Under the pieces are notes generated by a model, which saw only the letters and a list, made by a program, of their open reading frames with translations, was not told the origin of the DNA and did not search any database. Shown here piece after piece: positions 50,687 through 58,833 of a stretch of DNA of 64,000 nt. Positions within the stretch are counted from its first letter, which is position 1; each line of letters opens with the position of its first letter. This DNA is from Chryseobacterium sp. OV279. GTDB lineage: Bacteria; Bacteroidota; Bacteroidia; Flavobacteriales; Weeksellaceae. Both the position numbers and the translations under genes were made by a program. Location of the stretch: contig NZ_FQUD01000003.1 in the NCBI RefSeq assembly GCF_900128945.1, positions 620,001 to 684,000 on the forward strand, in the 5' to 3' direction.

Positions 50687-51762
50687 TGAAAAAATCAATA
50701 TGGGCAGTAGTCCTATGTCTTCTGTTTTCAGGGAAAATAGCATCACAGAACGTAAAAAAGAATCATCCTGATTCCGTAAAAAATAAAATGGAAAAAATCA
50801 CCGCCGACCAATACACTACTTTTAAAGTGGACAGCAGTACTACGATGTATAAAGTCACCTTTAAAAATCAGTACAATATGGAGGTTGCCGGACATCTCTT
50901 TATATCAGGTAATTTTAACCAAAATGAAAAATATCCGGCTATCATTGTAGGACATCCGATGGGTGCGGTAAAGGAGCAGAGTGCCGATTTGTACGCATCC
51001 AGAATGGCCGGGAAAGGTTTTGTGACCTTAGCGATTGATCTCTCCTTTTGGGGAGAAAGTGCAGGAGAACCAAGAAATGCTGTGGCTCCTGATATTTATG
51101 CAGAAGATTTCAGTGCTGCCGTTGATTTTCTGGGAACAAGATCATTCATTGACAGAAACAGAATAGGCATTCTCGGTATTTGCGGGAGTGGAAGTTTTGT
51201 GATCAGTGCGGCAAAAATTGACCCCAGAATGAAAGCGATAGCAACCGTGAGTATGTACGACATGGGTGCGGCCAACCGAAATGCACTGAATCATTCTCAA
51301 AGTATCGAACAGCGAAAGAAAATAATTGAGGAAGCTGCAGAACAGCGTTACGCAGAATTTACAGGTAGAAAAACAAGGTATACAAGCGGAACTGTTCACC
51401 AGCTGGACGAAAATACACCTCCTATACAGCGCGAGTTTTATGATTTTTACAGGACTTCGAGGGGAGAATATACTCCGAAAGGAAGCTCTCCGGAGTTCAC
51501 TACCCATCCTACATTGAGCAGCAATACCAAATTCATGAATTTCTATCCTTTTAATGATATAGAAACCATTTCTCCCAGACCCATGCTGTTCGTTACGGGT
51601 GATCAGGCCCACTCAAAAGAATTCAGTGAAGCTGCTTATCAACTTGCTGCCGAACCGAAAGAGCTATTTTATGTTCCGAACGCCGGACATGTAGATCTGT
51701 ATGATAAAACGCAACTGATTCCTTTTGAAAAACTGGAAACATTTTTTCATGAAAATCTTTAA
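50683..51762 (+). CDS. Exported alpha/beta hydrolase (dienelactone-hydrolase-like)
   Basis: A 359-residue hydrolase with a signal peptide (MMKKSIWAVVLCLLFSGKIA...), so it acts in the periplasm. GHPMGAVKEQSADLYASRMA and IDLSFWGESAGEPRN form the oxyanion side, and GILGICGSGSFV offers a cysteine in the nucleophile position, as in dienelactone-hydrolase-like members. The acid is probably in VTGDQAHS and the histidine in NAGHVDLYD. Substrate unknown. It is coupled to the acetyltransferase gene by a 4-bp overlap and followed by a terminator. Confidence 0.82.
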   Translation: MMKKSIWAVVLCLLFSGKIASQNVKKNHPDSVKNKMEKITADQYTTFKVDSSTTMYKVTFKNQYNMEVAGHLFISGNFNQNEKYPAIIVGHPMGAVKEQSADLYASRMAGKGFVTLAIDLSFWGESAGEPRNAVAPDIYAEDFSAAVDFLGTRSFIDRNRIGILGICGSGSFVISAAKIDPRMKAIATVSMYDMGAANRNALNHSQSIEQRKKIIEEAAEQRYAEFTGRKTRYTSGTVHQLDENTPPIQREFYDFYRTSRGEYTPKGSSPEFTTHPTLSSNTKFMNFYPFNDIETISPRPMLFVTGDQAHSKEFSEAAYQLAAEPKELFYVPNAGHVDLYDKTQLIPFEKLETFFHENL

Positions 51763-51787
51763 ATATTAATATTACTTTTCTCTGCAT

Positions 51788-51818
51788 AAAAAAAGTCTCT
51801 TAATGAGACTTTTTTTAT
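51788..51818. terminator. Bidirectional terminator
   Basis: AAAAAAGTCTC and GAGACTTTTTT are perfect inverted arms around TTAAT, with T-runs on both strands. It separates the hydrolase gene from the convergent MFS gene. Confidence 0.85.
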
Positions 51819-51820
51819 TT

Positions 51821-53026
51821 TTAATCTTCAACACATTGATTTCTTGCTGCCTTCATACCGAAATAGAACATAACAAGGACGGCAAAACTTAAAAAGTAAA
51901 AAGAACTTTTCCACGAAACATCCCAATCATGCAACTTTCCAAAGACCGGAGGCCCGAACGCGGCAATCAGATAGCCTATGGATTGTGCCATTCCCGATAT
52001 TTTCACGGCATTGGCGCTGTTTTTTGTTCTTGTTGAAAAGAAAAGGATGGATAAGCTGAAAGACAAACCATTAGACAGACCAATAATAACTGCATTAGCA
52101 TAAATCCATTGAGATTGGAGCCAGACGAACATCATTGTACTTCCGAACATTAAGGTGCAGATAAGGACGATCAGAATCCGCTGATCTTTCATTTTCCCTG
52201 CAATAATCGGGGCACAGAAGGTCACAGGAATCATAGTAATTTGGATAACGAATAAAACCCATCCGGTACTTTCGCCCTGCATATTGTAATCGGTAAGAAA
52301 CGACGGCAACCAGGCCATCATACAGTAATAAAACAACGACTGAAGGCCCATAAAAATACTGATATTCCATGCCTGGGCGGATTTAAACATATTAAAGTCA
52401 GAAACAGTCAAAGCTGCTTTGGACTGACCCGGATTTTTTTTATTGAATATCAATTCCAGAATCAGAACAAACAATCCCAAACCTGCAATTACCAGCCAGA
52501 TTCCTAATGAACCACGCCATCCGAATCCTGTCCATTCACCAATTTTCACACTAAAACCTGAAGCTAAAGCTGCGGTAAGATTCATGGATACAGCAAAAAT
52601 TCCGGTCATCAGTCCGATCTGTTTGGGAAAATTATTTTTAATATACCCGGGAGTCACCACATTTCCGATACAAATTCCAAGTCCTATGAACACGGATCCT
52701 GCAAAAAGCATCCAGAGAGATCCTGTAATTCTTAGAAACAGTCCGAAACTCAAAATAATAAGAGAGTACATCAGAAATCTGCTGATACTGAATTTATGCG
52801 AAAATCTGCTGACTAAAACGGAACAGGTCGCAAACATAAATAAAGGGATAGAAGTAAGCAGACTGACCTGAAAACTATCCAGTTTCAAAGTATTCCGTAT
52901 TTCAGACAGCACCGGAGAGACGGAAATAATAGGAGACCGCAGATTGCTGGATACCAGTATGACAACCAGCACATTGATCAGCATCAGAACGTAGGAAGCA
53001 TTCTTTCTTGTTTCATTTTTCATCAT
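51821..53026 (-). CDS. MFS transporter, CynX/NimT family
   Basis: A 401-residue, 12-helix transporter. The N-terminal motif SSNLRSPIISVSPVLSEIRN matches the CynX/NimT group, which exports cyanate or 2-nitroimidazole. The gene is divergent from an AraC regulator (53099) that fits the NimR/YeaM type, the same arrangement as nimT-nimR in E. coli. The substrate here is unknown; an antibiotic- or toxin-exporting role is inferred. Confidence 0.85.
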   Translation of the reverse strand: MMKNETRKNASYVLMLINVLVVILVSSNLRSPIISVSPVLSEIRNTLKLDSFQVSLLTSIPLFMFATCSVLVSRFSHKFSISRFLMYSLIILSFGLFLRITGSLWMLFAGSVFIGLGICIGNVVTPGYIKNNFPKQIGLMTGIFAVSMNLTAALASGFSVKIGEWTGFGWRGSLGIWLVIAGLGLFVLILELIFNKKNPGQSKAALTVSDFNMFKSAQAWNISIFMGLQSLFYYCMMAWLPSFLTDYNMQGESTGWVLFVIQITMIPVTFCAPIIAGKMKDQRILIVLICTLMFGSTMMFVWLQSQWIYANAVIIGLSNGLSFSLSILFFSTRTKNSANAVKISGMAQSIGYLIAAFGPPVFGKLHDWDVSWKSSFYFLSFAVLVMFYFGMKAARNQCVED

Positions 53027-53067
53027 ACAATAAATATTTATGACAAAATTAATTCAGTTGTTTTGTT

Positions 53068-53075
53068 TAATTTTG
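53068..53075 (+). promoter_or_regulatory. Putative -7 element of the NimR-like gene
   Basis: TAATTTTG fits the TAnnTTTG consensus and lies 23 nt upstream of the ATG at 53099, in the 72-bp divergent gap to the NimT-like gene. Confidence 0.5.
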
Positions 53076-53098
53076 CCAAAGTTTTAACTTAAAACGAC

Positions 53099-53881
53099 AT
53101 GAATCCACACGACACAATAGTGATTGAAGAATTGGATAAGCCTTATTTTGTATGGTTTGAAGACAACTGGACCCATGATGATATCCTTCATTCCCATGAA
53201 AAAGGCCAGCTGGTCTATGTGGAAAGCGGTTTTCAGTATATTACCATAGAAGGGAAGATCTATCTGCTTCCACAAAACCATGCAGCGTGGATTCCTCCCG
53301 GTTCTGTCCATAAAACCAATACGCATTCTGAGAAAATTAAACTGATGATCATGTTTGCTGATGTAGATCCGGATATTTCCTTTCATCATGAAATCAATGT
53401 ATTCTCTGTGCCTCCGGTTTTAAAGGAAATGATAAAATATGCAGAAAGATGGTCCAAAATAATGTCAGAAGATTCGGATGAAATATTGTTTTTAAAAGCA
53501 CTTTTCAATGAGCTTCCCCGTTTTGTGGAACATTCTCTGAAACTTCACATCCGTCTTCCTGAGGACAAACGCCTTTCTGAACCGATCAGTTACCTGCACA
53601 GCCATTATCACGAAGATATCAGGGTAGAAGACCTTAGTGAAATTTTCCTGCTTTCTTTACGTACTTTGGAGCGGATTTTTAAGAAAGAAACAGGAATGAC
53701 CTTGAGCAAATACCAGCAGATATTGAGAATTATTAAAAGTCTGGAACTGCTGAGTTCCGGAGATCTTACCATATCGGAAACAGCCTATCAGGTAGGGTAT
53801 AAGAGTGTACAGGCTTTTACCAGAAGTTTCCAGTCTGTGATGCAGTCGAAGCCGACTGATTTTATCAAAACCACTCAGTAG
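53099..53881 (+). CDS. AraC family regulator (NimR-like)
   Basis: A 260-residue regulator with an N-terminal cupin (HSHEKGQLVYVESGFQYITIEG cut; PQNHAAWIPPGSVH) and a C-terminal AraC helix-turn-helix (about 165-260, with RTLERIFKKETGMTLSKYQQ and AYQVGYKSVQAFTRSFQ). This cupin-AraC form is that of NimR/YeaM-type regulators, which control an adjacent divergent efflux gene. The inducer is presumably an exported toxic compound. No operator is clear in the gap. Confidence 0.85.
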   Translation: MNPHDTIVIEELDKPYFVWFEDNWTHDDILHSHEKGQLVYVESGFQYITIEGKIYLLPQNHAAWIPPGSVHKTNTHSEKIKLMIMFADVDPDISFHHEINVFSVPPVLKEMIKYAERWSKIMSEDSDEILFLKALFNELPRFVEHSLKLHIRLPEDKRLSEPISYLHSHYHEDIRVEDLSEIFLLSLRTLERIFKKETGMTLSKYQQILRIIKSLELLSSGDLTISETAYQVGYKSVQAFTRSFQSVMQSKPTDFIKTTQ

Positions 53882-53889
53882 TTTAAAAC

Positions 53890-53918
53890 AAAAAAAATCT
53901 CCGGGTTGCCCCGGAGAT
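53890..53918 (-). terminator. Terminator of the lectin gene
   Basis: ATCTCCGGG at 53897-53905 and CCCGGAGAT at 53910-53918 form a perfect 9-bp stem with a TTGC loop. On the minus strand it is followed by eight T. It lies 21 bp after the lectin stop. Confidence 0.85.
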
Positions 53919-53939
53919 CTATACTGATTTTAAATATTC

Positions 53940-54284
53940 CTAGAACTTGAATACGCATCCGCAAACGCTCATTTTGCCTTCTACGACTGTAGTCCACTGT
54001 CCGTTCCAGGTACCTCCGTAAGAAGCACAGATAGAAGGACAAATTTCTTTCGCATCTTCGTTGCTCCAGATAGGTCCTGCTAAAACGTCCATAGTATATT
54101 CCGTACTTCCAGATGGTTCTGTATCGTATTCAACTTCGATAACGCTCATCTGACCTTCGACAATAGTGCTCCATTGTCCAGTGAATTTTCCTAAATGGGC
54201 CGCAGCAATACGACCTCCGATTTTTTGTGCTTCGTCGTTGCTCCAAAGCGGACCTGCAACGATGTTGATTTTGAATTTTGACAT
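53940..54284 (-). CDS. Mannan-binding lectin of the MVL family
   Basis: A 114-residue protein made of two tandem homologous domains. Repeat 1 has AGPLWSNDEAQKIG (10-23) and TGQWSTIVEGQMSV (35-48); repeat 2 has AGPIWSNEDAKEI (69-81) and NGQWTTVVEGKMSV (94-107). Total length and both repeat motifs agree with Microcystis viridis lectin (MVL), an oligomannose-binding lectin of 113 residues. MVL recognises Man-beta-GlcNAc cores and has antiviral activity; this copy is expected to bind high-mannose glycans. Cysteines at 82, 86, 108 and 110 are additional to MVL. There is no signal peptide. It stands alone. Confidence 0.88.
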   Translation of the reverse strand: MSKFKINIVAGPLWSNDEAQKIGGRIAAAHLGKFTGQWSTIVEGQMSVIEVEYDTEPSGSTEYTMDVLAGPIWSNEDAKEICPSICASYGGTWNGQWTTVVEGKMSVCGCVFKF

Positions 54285-54610
54285 GGTGTAATGTTTTTAA
54301 GTTGTTTAACATCACAAAGTTGTCACTTTAAAGAGATATATAACAGCGTAGAAAGTACCAAATTCATTATACCGTATTTACACTTAGCCAGAGAATTCAT
54401 TATTTTATGTTTCCATATACACATGAAATAAACAATTACGTATGCTGATAATGAAAAAGGTCCCCTAGATGAGGAGACCTTAAAAAAACACAAATGATGA
54501 AAAAAAATTATTTCGAAGCACAAATATAAGTAAAATTTACATTATGCAAAACATCATAAAGGTATAAATATTCAAAAATTATTAATTCTACATAAAAATA
54601 GGCTGTGCTC
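54285..54610. other. AT-rich intergenic region, no gene seen
   Basis: 326 bp with no coding signal beyond tiny frames. It contains a hairpin that can terminate the MATE gene (54456-54483). Otherwise AT-rich and unremarkable. Confidence 0.5.
54456..54483 (-). terminator. Possible terminator of the VOC/MATE operon
   Basis: AAGGTC and GACCTT pair with inner CCT/AGG support around CCTAGATGAGGA; on the minus strand the stem is followed by TTTTTC. It is about 130 bp after the MATE stop, so it is a weak candidate. Confidence 0.4.
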
Positions 54611-55957
54611 TTAATGGGCTTTTTCTTTCATTTTTTTACAATTTTTTCCTACCGCATAGATCACCAATCCAAAAATAATCCAATCAATGACAGCACTCGC
54701 AGTATAGATGCCGCTGATTCCAAATATCGTGGGTACAATAAGGAGTGCAGGGATATAAAATACAACCTGTCTCAGAATACTGATCACCGTAGCCGGTTTC
54801 GCATGATCTACAGACGGAAACCAGACCATTGCCATAAAAACAAATGGCAGTGCAGGCAGAATACTCATGTACATTCTAAAATCAGTCAGTTGACTGTTAA
54901 TAAAAACCATATCCGGAATCATCACCGATAATACGCCAGACGGATAAAACATAACAAACAGCCAGAACGGCAGTAGAATCATCAACCCAACCAGAGAAAA
55001 GATCCGGTAAGCGTTGATACTTCTTTCATATTTTCCGGCTCCGTAGTTCATGCCCGAGACCGGCTGAAGTGCCCGCATCAGACCCCAAAGCGGCGTATTC
55101 AGGAGGATATAAAAACGGTTTACAGCGGTGAAAAATGTAATGTCCGAATCTTTGCCATACCTCGCCAGTACGTTGAACACAACAATATTCTGGATAACGA
55201 TCATGATCATCATAATAAATCCCGGCATTCCCAGTGAAAGCGCTTCTTTAATAATGGCTTTGTCTTTTTTCAGGGACCAGAACCTGGTTTTGAAAGACGC
55301 TTTTCCCGATGAATAATACCAAACCCCTAGAACGGTATAAATGACCATTGAAACATTCGTAGCCCAGGCAGCCCCTGCAACGCCCCAGCCAAAAGTATGA
55401 ATGAAGACAGGTTTTAAAGCGACATCTACTATCAACCCGACAGCAATCATCCATGCAGCGGTTTTCATACGGCCTTCCGCGCGAATCATCATATTCAGAG
55501 CTAAACCATGAATCCAGAAAAAGCTTCCGAGAATCGTTGCACGGAAATATTCGGTTCCCAGTGACAGAATTTCACCTCTTCCGCCCATCATATACACCAG
55601 TTCTTTTCCAAAAATAAAACATGGAATGGTGATCAGGACAGAGAAAATTAAGGTAAGATAATTCGCTGTTCCCAAAGAATTATTCAGCTTTTCTTTATCA
55701 TCCGCTCCGATCCAGATACTCACCGCAGAGCCAATTCCTGTTCCGATCAGAGTACCGAATCCCTGAGCAAACTGAGCTAGCGGATAGGCTATACCTACTG
55801 CCGCAAGAGCTGTCGTACTGATCAGATGGCCGACAAAGATTCCGTCCAGAAAATTATTCAATCCATAAAGTACCATAGCAATCACGGCTGGCCAGGAAAG
55901 CTGCCACATGACGCGATACATATTCTCGTTTAAAATAAGTTGTTTCTGCTTTTCCAT
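54611..55957 (-). CDS. MATE family transporter (second copy)
   Basis: A 448-residue MATE transporter with 12 membrane segments. The N-terminus reads MYRVMWQLSWPAVIAMVLYGLN (cut), followed by FLDGIFVGHLISTTALAA; the RAEGRMKTAAWMIAVG and FTAVNRFYI segments match the family. Its start overlaps the VOC gene stop by 1 bp. With a PchR-like regulator divergently transcribed, this exporter may serve iron or siderophore efflux, but drug export is also possible. Confidence 0.85.
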   Translation of the reverse strand: MEKQKQLILNENMYRVMWQLSWPAVIAMVLYGLNNFLDGIFVGHLISTTALAAVGIAYPLAQFAQGFGTLIGTGIGSAVSIWIGADDKEKLNNSLGTANYLTLIFSVLITIPCFIFGKELVYMMGGRGEILSLGTEYFRATILGSFFWIHGLALNMMIRAEGRMKTAAWMIAVGLIVDVALKPVFIHTFGWGVAGAAWATNVSMVIYTVLGVWYYSSGKASFKTRFWSLKKDKAIIKEALSLGMPGFIMMIMIVIQNIVVFNVLARYGKDSDITFFTAVNRFYILLNTPLWGLMRALQPVSGMNYGAGKYERSINAYRIFSLVGLMILLPFWLFVMFYPSGVLSVMIPDMVFINSQLTDFRMYMSILPALPFVFMAMVWFPSVDHAKPATVISILRQVVFYIPALLIVPTIFGISGIYTASAVIDWIIFGLVIYAVGKNCKKMKEKAH

Positions 55958-56607
55958 TATATAAGTATGTCTTCTATTTTTAGATCTGAATGAAGAAAAT
56001 CTACCGTCTGAAGTCCTTCGCAGCCTTCCATGAGCATCAATGCTTCTTTATCTTCGAGAAGTGCATCAAGAAGGACAGTGTCCAGTTTTTCTTTTCCAAC
56101 CTTTATCATTTTTATCCTTTTGATCCCGTTCGGGTGTGTAATTTTTCCAAGTCTGGGATTTACAGAATAAGCAGACATCAGAAAAGGAAAGCGGGTATCA
56201 TCCGGAACGGCAAGCCGCCATGAGAGCTTTCTTCCGTGGACATCTTTTCTCTTACTTTTAAAAGCTTTACATCCGATGTCTAAATATTCCAGAAGCAGTT
56301 GATAGTATTTAAGATCTTTCTGCCGGGTTTCCAGTGACCAGTCGCACCAGCCCGGGCTTTCGTTCCACACTTTCATCCTATCCAAAACAGGGGAGTACCC
56401 GAATAATCTCCCGAACCATCTGAATGGCGGAGGAATGACAGGAATTTTAAAAATTTCAATAAAAATACCCTCTTCAAACCAGATAAAAGCATTGTACGCT
56501 TTTGATGGATGGGCTCCGTATTCAACATTGAATCCGGCATCTGTCAGTTGTTGAACAGCACGGTTTAAATCGTCTGTACGGAATAAAACATGGCTTATCT
56601 GCATCAT
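55957..56607 (-). CDS. VOC-superfamily (glyoxalase-like) protein
   Basis: A 216-residue protein of the glyoxalase/bleomycin-resistance superfamily. The N-terminal half (ISHVLFRTDDLNRAVQQLTDAGF, YNAFIWFEEGIFIEIFKI) shows the paired beta-alpha-beta modules of VOC proteins and resembles the glyoxalase-like PF13468 group. The C-terminal half is less typical. No activity can be assigned. It is the first gene before a MATE transporter (1-bp overlap) and is divergent from a PchR-like regulator. Confidence 0.75.
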   Translation of the reverse strand: MMQISHVLFRTDDLNRAVQQLTDAGFNVEYGAHPSKAYNAFIWFEEGIFIEIFKIPVIPPPFRWFGRLFGYSPVLDRMKVWNESPGWCDWSLETRQKDLKYYQLLLEYLDIGCKAFKSKRKDVHGRKLSWRLAVPDDTRFPFLMSAYSVNPRLGKITHPNGIKRIKMIKVGKEKLDTVLLDALLEDKEALMLMEGCEGLQTVDFLHSDLKIEDILI

Positions 56608-56620
56608 TTATAGCTTATAA

Positions 56621-56637
56621 TTAAGAATGATTCTAAA
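56621..56637. promoter_or_regulatory. Fur-like box in front of the PchR-like gene
   Basis: TTAAGAAT-G-ATTCTAAA is a near-perfect 8-1-8 dyad (one mismatch between arms) of Fur type. It shares ATTCTAAATAA with 25187-25197 in the siderophore promoter. It lies between the presumed -33 and -7 elements of the plus-strand promoter at 56645, ideal for repression. Confidence 0.55.
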
Positions 56638-56644
56638 TAATCAT

Positions 56645-56652
56645 TAACTTTG
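56645..56652 (+). promoter_or_regulatory. Putative -7 element of the PchR-like gene
   Basis: TAACTTTG fits the TAnnTTTG consensus. The Fur-like box ends 8 nt upstream. The ATG is 85 nt downstream, leaving an untranslated leader of about 80 nt. Confidence 0.5.
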
Positions 56653-56736
56653 TGCAAATATAGAGGCCCGGTTCCCTTTTCAAGGTCTGTATAAAGGAGT
56701 AAAAACTCCGTCAAAAGGAGAAATACAACAATACAA

Positions 56737-57720
56737 ATGGCGCTTAAACTGTATGGAGACGATATTGAAAATCCGCTGATGGAAAGAGACCATCCGCTCA
56801 CCAGCTCATTACCATATCAGGACATTCTGGAATGTGAAACTCAGCTGGATCTGCCTTACGGAACAGGAAGCTATAACGAGATTTACATTGGAGACATCCA
56901 CATCGGATACGGACTGGCCAACCTTGCGGATAAGGTTCTTCTGAATTTTGAGACCGATCACGAAACCGTGGAAATGCATTTTGCCCTGAAAGGAAAAAGC
57001 AGTGCCATTTCCGGAAATTTCGCTGAAAATATAGATTTTTCTGATTGTCAGAACAATATTATCTACGCATCCGGAATGGAAGGAACGATGGAATGGGAGA
57101 GCCGGAATTTTGAACTTTTTGAGATCAATATTTCACCCAGTTTTTTTAAAAAATTCCTGCCTGATGAATCTCCGTTATTTGAAACTTTCAGAAACCGGAT
57201 GGAAAAAGGGAATGGTTGCCAGCTGAACCCTGAACATAACAGAATCAATGCCCGGATGTATGGATTGATTAATGAAATCATCAACTGTGAACGTAAAGGA
57301 ATGTTCAAAAGGATGTTTATTGAAGCCAAAACCATTGAACTCCTGTTGCTTCAGTTTGAACAGATATCCGATCAGTCCCTGATAAAAACTTCTTTAAAAA
57401 GGACGGAAATCGACAAGATTCATGCGGTGAGGGATTTTATCATGAAAAACCATCATTCGGATTATTCACTGATTGAGCTTGCCCATTATGCCGGTACGAA
57501 TGAATTTACCCTTAAAAAAGGATTCAAAGAACTTTTCGGAACCACCGTTTTCGGATTCTGGAACGGCCTAAAAATGGATGAAGCCAGAAAAATGATCCTT
57601 GAAAAAGAAATGACCATCAGCGAAGTTTCAGATGCGGTAGGCTACAAAAATCCTCGTCATTTTTCGACGGCTTTTAAAAAGAAATTCGGAATAATTCCGA
57701 GCCAGCTGAAAAAATTCTGA
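56737..57720 (+). CDS. AraC family regulator, PchR-like (siderophore-responsive)
   Basis: A 327-residue regulator. The C-terminal helix-turn-helix (about 235-327) contains LAHYAGTNEFTLKKGFKELFGTTVFG, the wording typical of PchR/AlcR/YbtA siderophore-sensing regulators, and VGYKNPRHFSTAFKKKFGI. The N-terminal half (about 1-210) would sense the ferric siderophore. It is divergent from VOC/MATE and has a Fur-like box upstream. This supports an iron-linked role for the locus. Its stop abuts that of the convergent Crp/Fnr gene. Confidence 0.85.
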   Translation: MALKLYGDDIENPLMERDHPLTSSLPYQDILECETQLDLPYGTGSYNEIYIGDIHIGYGLANLADKVLLNFETDHETVEMHFALKGKSSAISGNFAENIDFSDCQNNIIYASGMEGTMEWESRNFELFEINISPSFFKKFLPDESPLFETFRNRMEKGNGCQLNPEHNRINARMYGLINEIINCERKGMFKRMFIEAKTIELLLLQFEQISDQSLIKTSLKRTEIDKIHAVRDFIMKNHHSDYSLIELAHYAGTNEFTLKKGFKELFGTTVFGFWNGLKMDEARKMILEKEMTISEVSDAVGYKNPRHFSTAFKKKFGIIPSQLKKF

Positions 57721-58317
57721 TCAGTAGAATATTTTACCGTTCTCTATTCGCACCATTTCTTCTTTCTCCATTTTTTTCACAACCCGGATCACTGTTTCTA
57801 CGCATAGGCCCGTAAGAGAAGCCAGTTGCTGCCTTGTAAACGGAAACTGATAGGAATATTTGCTGGTGTACTGATTGTAAGATTTCAGGCACTCCATCAC
57901 GCGTTTTACTTTGGTTCCCGGATCGGGTGCAGAGATATTATTCAGCATTACATGCCTGTAATACATCCTTTCTGCTGTGTAAGTATAGAGTTTGGAGAGA
58001 AGATCGGGCGAGCTTCCGATAAGCGCCAGAAATTTGACCTTATCCAGCTTTATGATTTCACAAGCCGTCATCGCGACAGCATTAACAGGATAATCTTTAT
58101 CAATGAACAGGGAGCTCTCTACCAGACAATGCCCGTCAAACGGGATGCTGTGAATGATTTCACGTCCGTCTTCATGGTAATTATTGATCTTTACCGTTCC
58201 GGTTTTGATCTGAAAATAGTATTTCGGAACATCACCTTCTTTAAAAATAATATCGTTGACCTTATAACGTACAGGTTCGGCTCCCGAGGACAATAAAAGT
58301 TCTTCATCGATTATCAT
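57721..58317 (-). CDS. Crp/Fnr family transcriptional regulator (paralog B)
   Basis: A 198-residue regulator, close paralog of the one at 12434-13027 (shared AERMYY-R/K-x-V/I-ML and FTRQQLASLTG-x-x-VETVIR). The start at 58317 (MIIDEELLLSSGAE) is chosen by alignment with the paralog (MIAEDVLFSFGAE); an in-frame start at 58341 adds eight residues. No cysteine cluster is seen. Upstream lies a divergent Crp-type promoter (58470-58513). Its 3' end abuts the AraC stop. Confidence 0.88.
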   Translation of the reverse strand: MIIDEELLLSSGAEPVRYKVNDIIFKEGDVPKYYFQIKTGTVKINNYHEDGREIIHSIPFDGHCLVESSLFIDKDYPVNAVAMTACEIIKLDKVKFLALIGSSPDLLSKLYTYTAERMYYRHVMLNNISAPDPGTKVKRVMECLKSYNQYTSKYSYQFPFTRQQLASLTGLCVETVIRVVKKMEKEEMVRIENGKIFY

Positions 58318-58469
58318 AGGCATATCGTACACACAGACCATGAGACTGAATTGTTCAGATCAATTTCACAGCTGTTGCTTTTAAATTTTTATCCAAAAAT
58401 AAATATTAGTTTATAAAAACAAGGTAAAATGAGCAAACTTTAACAAATTGACAATGAAATCACGACAAC

Positions 58470-58513
58470 ATGACTCCAGTCATAAAATACATCATCCATT
58501 CTTTTTACTTTTG
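58470..58513 (+). promoter_or_regulatory. Class II-type Crp/Fnr promoter
   Basis: ATGAC-TCCA-GTCAT (58470-58483) is a perfect dyad, followed after 22 nt by TACTTTTG (58506-58513), a match to the -7 consensus. Spacing is identical at 13253-13296 and 59467-59510. Confidence 0.6.
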
Positions 58514-58519
58514 GCATGC

Positions 58520-58586
58520 ATTATAAAACTCCATATATTTTAATACATTACGTTTTAACATTAGCCTCTCAATTGAGAGGTTTTTT
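58520..58586 (+). ncRNA. Candidate short Crp-controlled RNA
   Basis: From the expected start about 7 nt after the -7 element to the end of the T-run is a transcript of roughly 67 nt, ending in the hairpin CCTCTCAATTGAGAGG plus six T. A frame starting at ATG 58516 would run through the terminator and repeats to 58725, so it is not a good protein candidate. The RNA is inferred only from promoter and terminator. Confidence 0.4.
58565..58586 (+). terminator. Rho-independent terminator
   Basis: CCTCTCAATTGAGAGG at 58565-58580 is a perfect palindrome followed by TTTTTT. No annotated plus-strand gene ends immediately upstream (the PchR-like gene stops 845 bp earlier). Confidence 0.75.
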
Positions 58587-58599
58587 ATATTCTATGATT

Positions 58600-58768
58600 A
58601 AAACACGAATAGCACAAATGTTTTGCACAAATGATACGAATAATATTTGTTGCATAGTGTTATTTGTGGTTAAAAAATATCACAAATATTTTTCACGGGG
58701 AATACGAATCTCTTTGTCACATTAGTGTTATTTGTGAAAGTATTTGCGTCATTTGTGTTTAAAAATCA
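58600..58768. repeat. Interspersed TAGTGTTATTTGTG repeat block
   Basis: Contains AGTGTTATTTGTGGTTAA at 58656-58673 and ATTAGTGTTATTTGTG at 58721-58736, exact reverse complements of parts of 20793-20813. Other GCACAAATG and CACAAAT words repeat in the block. It lies in the leader region of the hypothetical gene at 58834. Confidence 0.7.
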
Positions 58769-58833
58769 GTGTTGTGATTGCACTCATAAAGGAATTCTTC
58801 CGGTTTTTATAACTTAGTCTAAAATTCAACACC

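Larger units (their letters stand above)
58342..58833. other. Intergenic region with Crp-type promoter, short transcript and repeats
   Basis: 492 bp with no convincing protein gene. From left to right: a partial AATTG...CAATT dyad near 58352, a Crp-type dyad and -7 (58470-58513), a terminator (58565-58586), and a block of interspersed repeats (58600-58768). Confidence 0.6.

Noticed and set aside
58516..58725. 69-codon frame downstream of the Crp-type promoter
   Set aside because: It runs through a strong terminator and a block of interspersed repeats, so it is more likely a chance frame than a protein gene.
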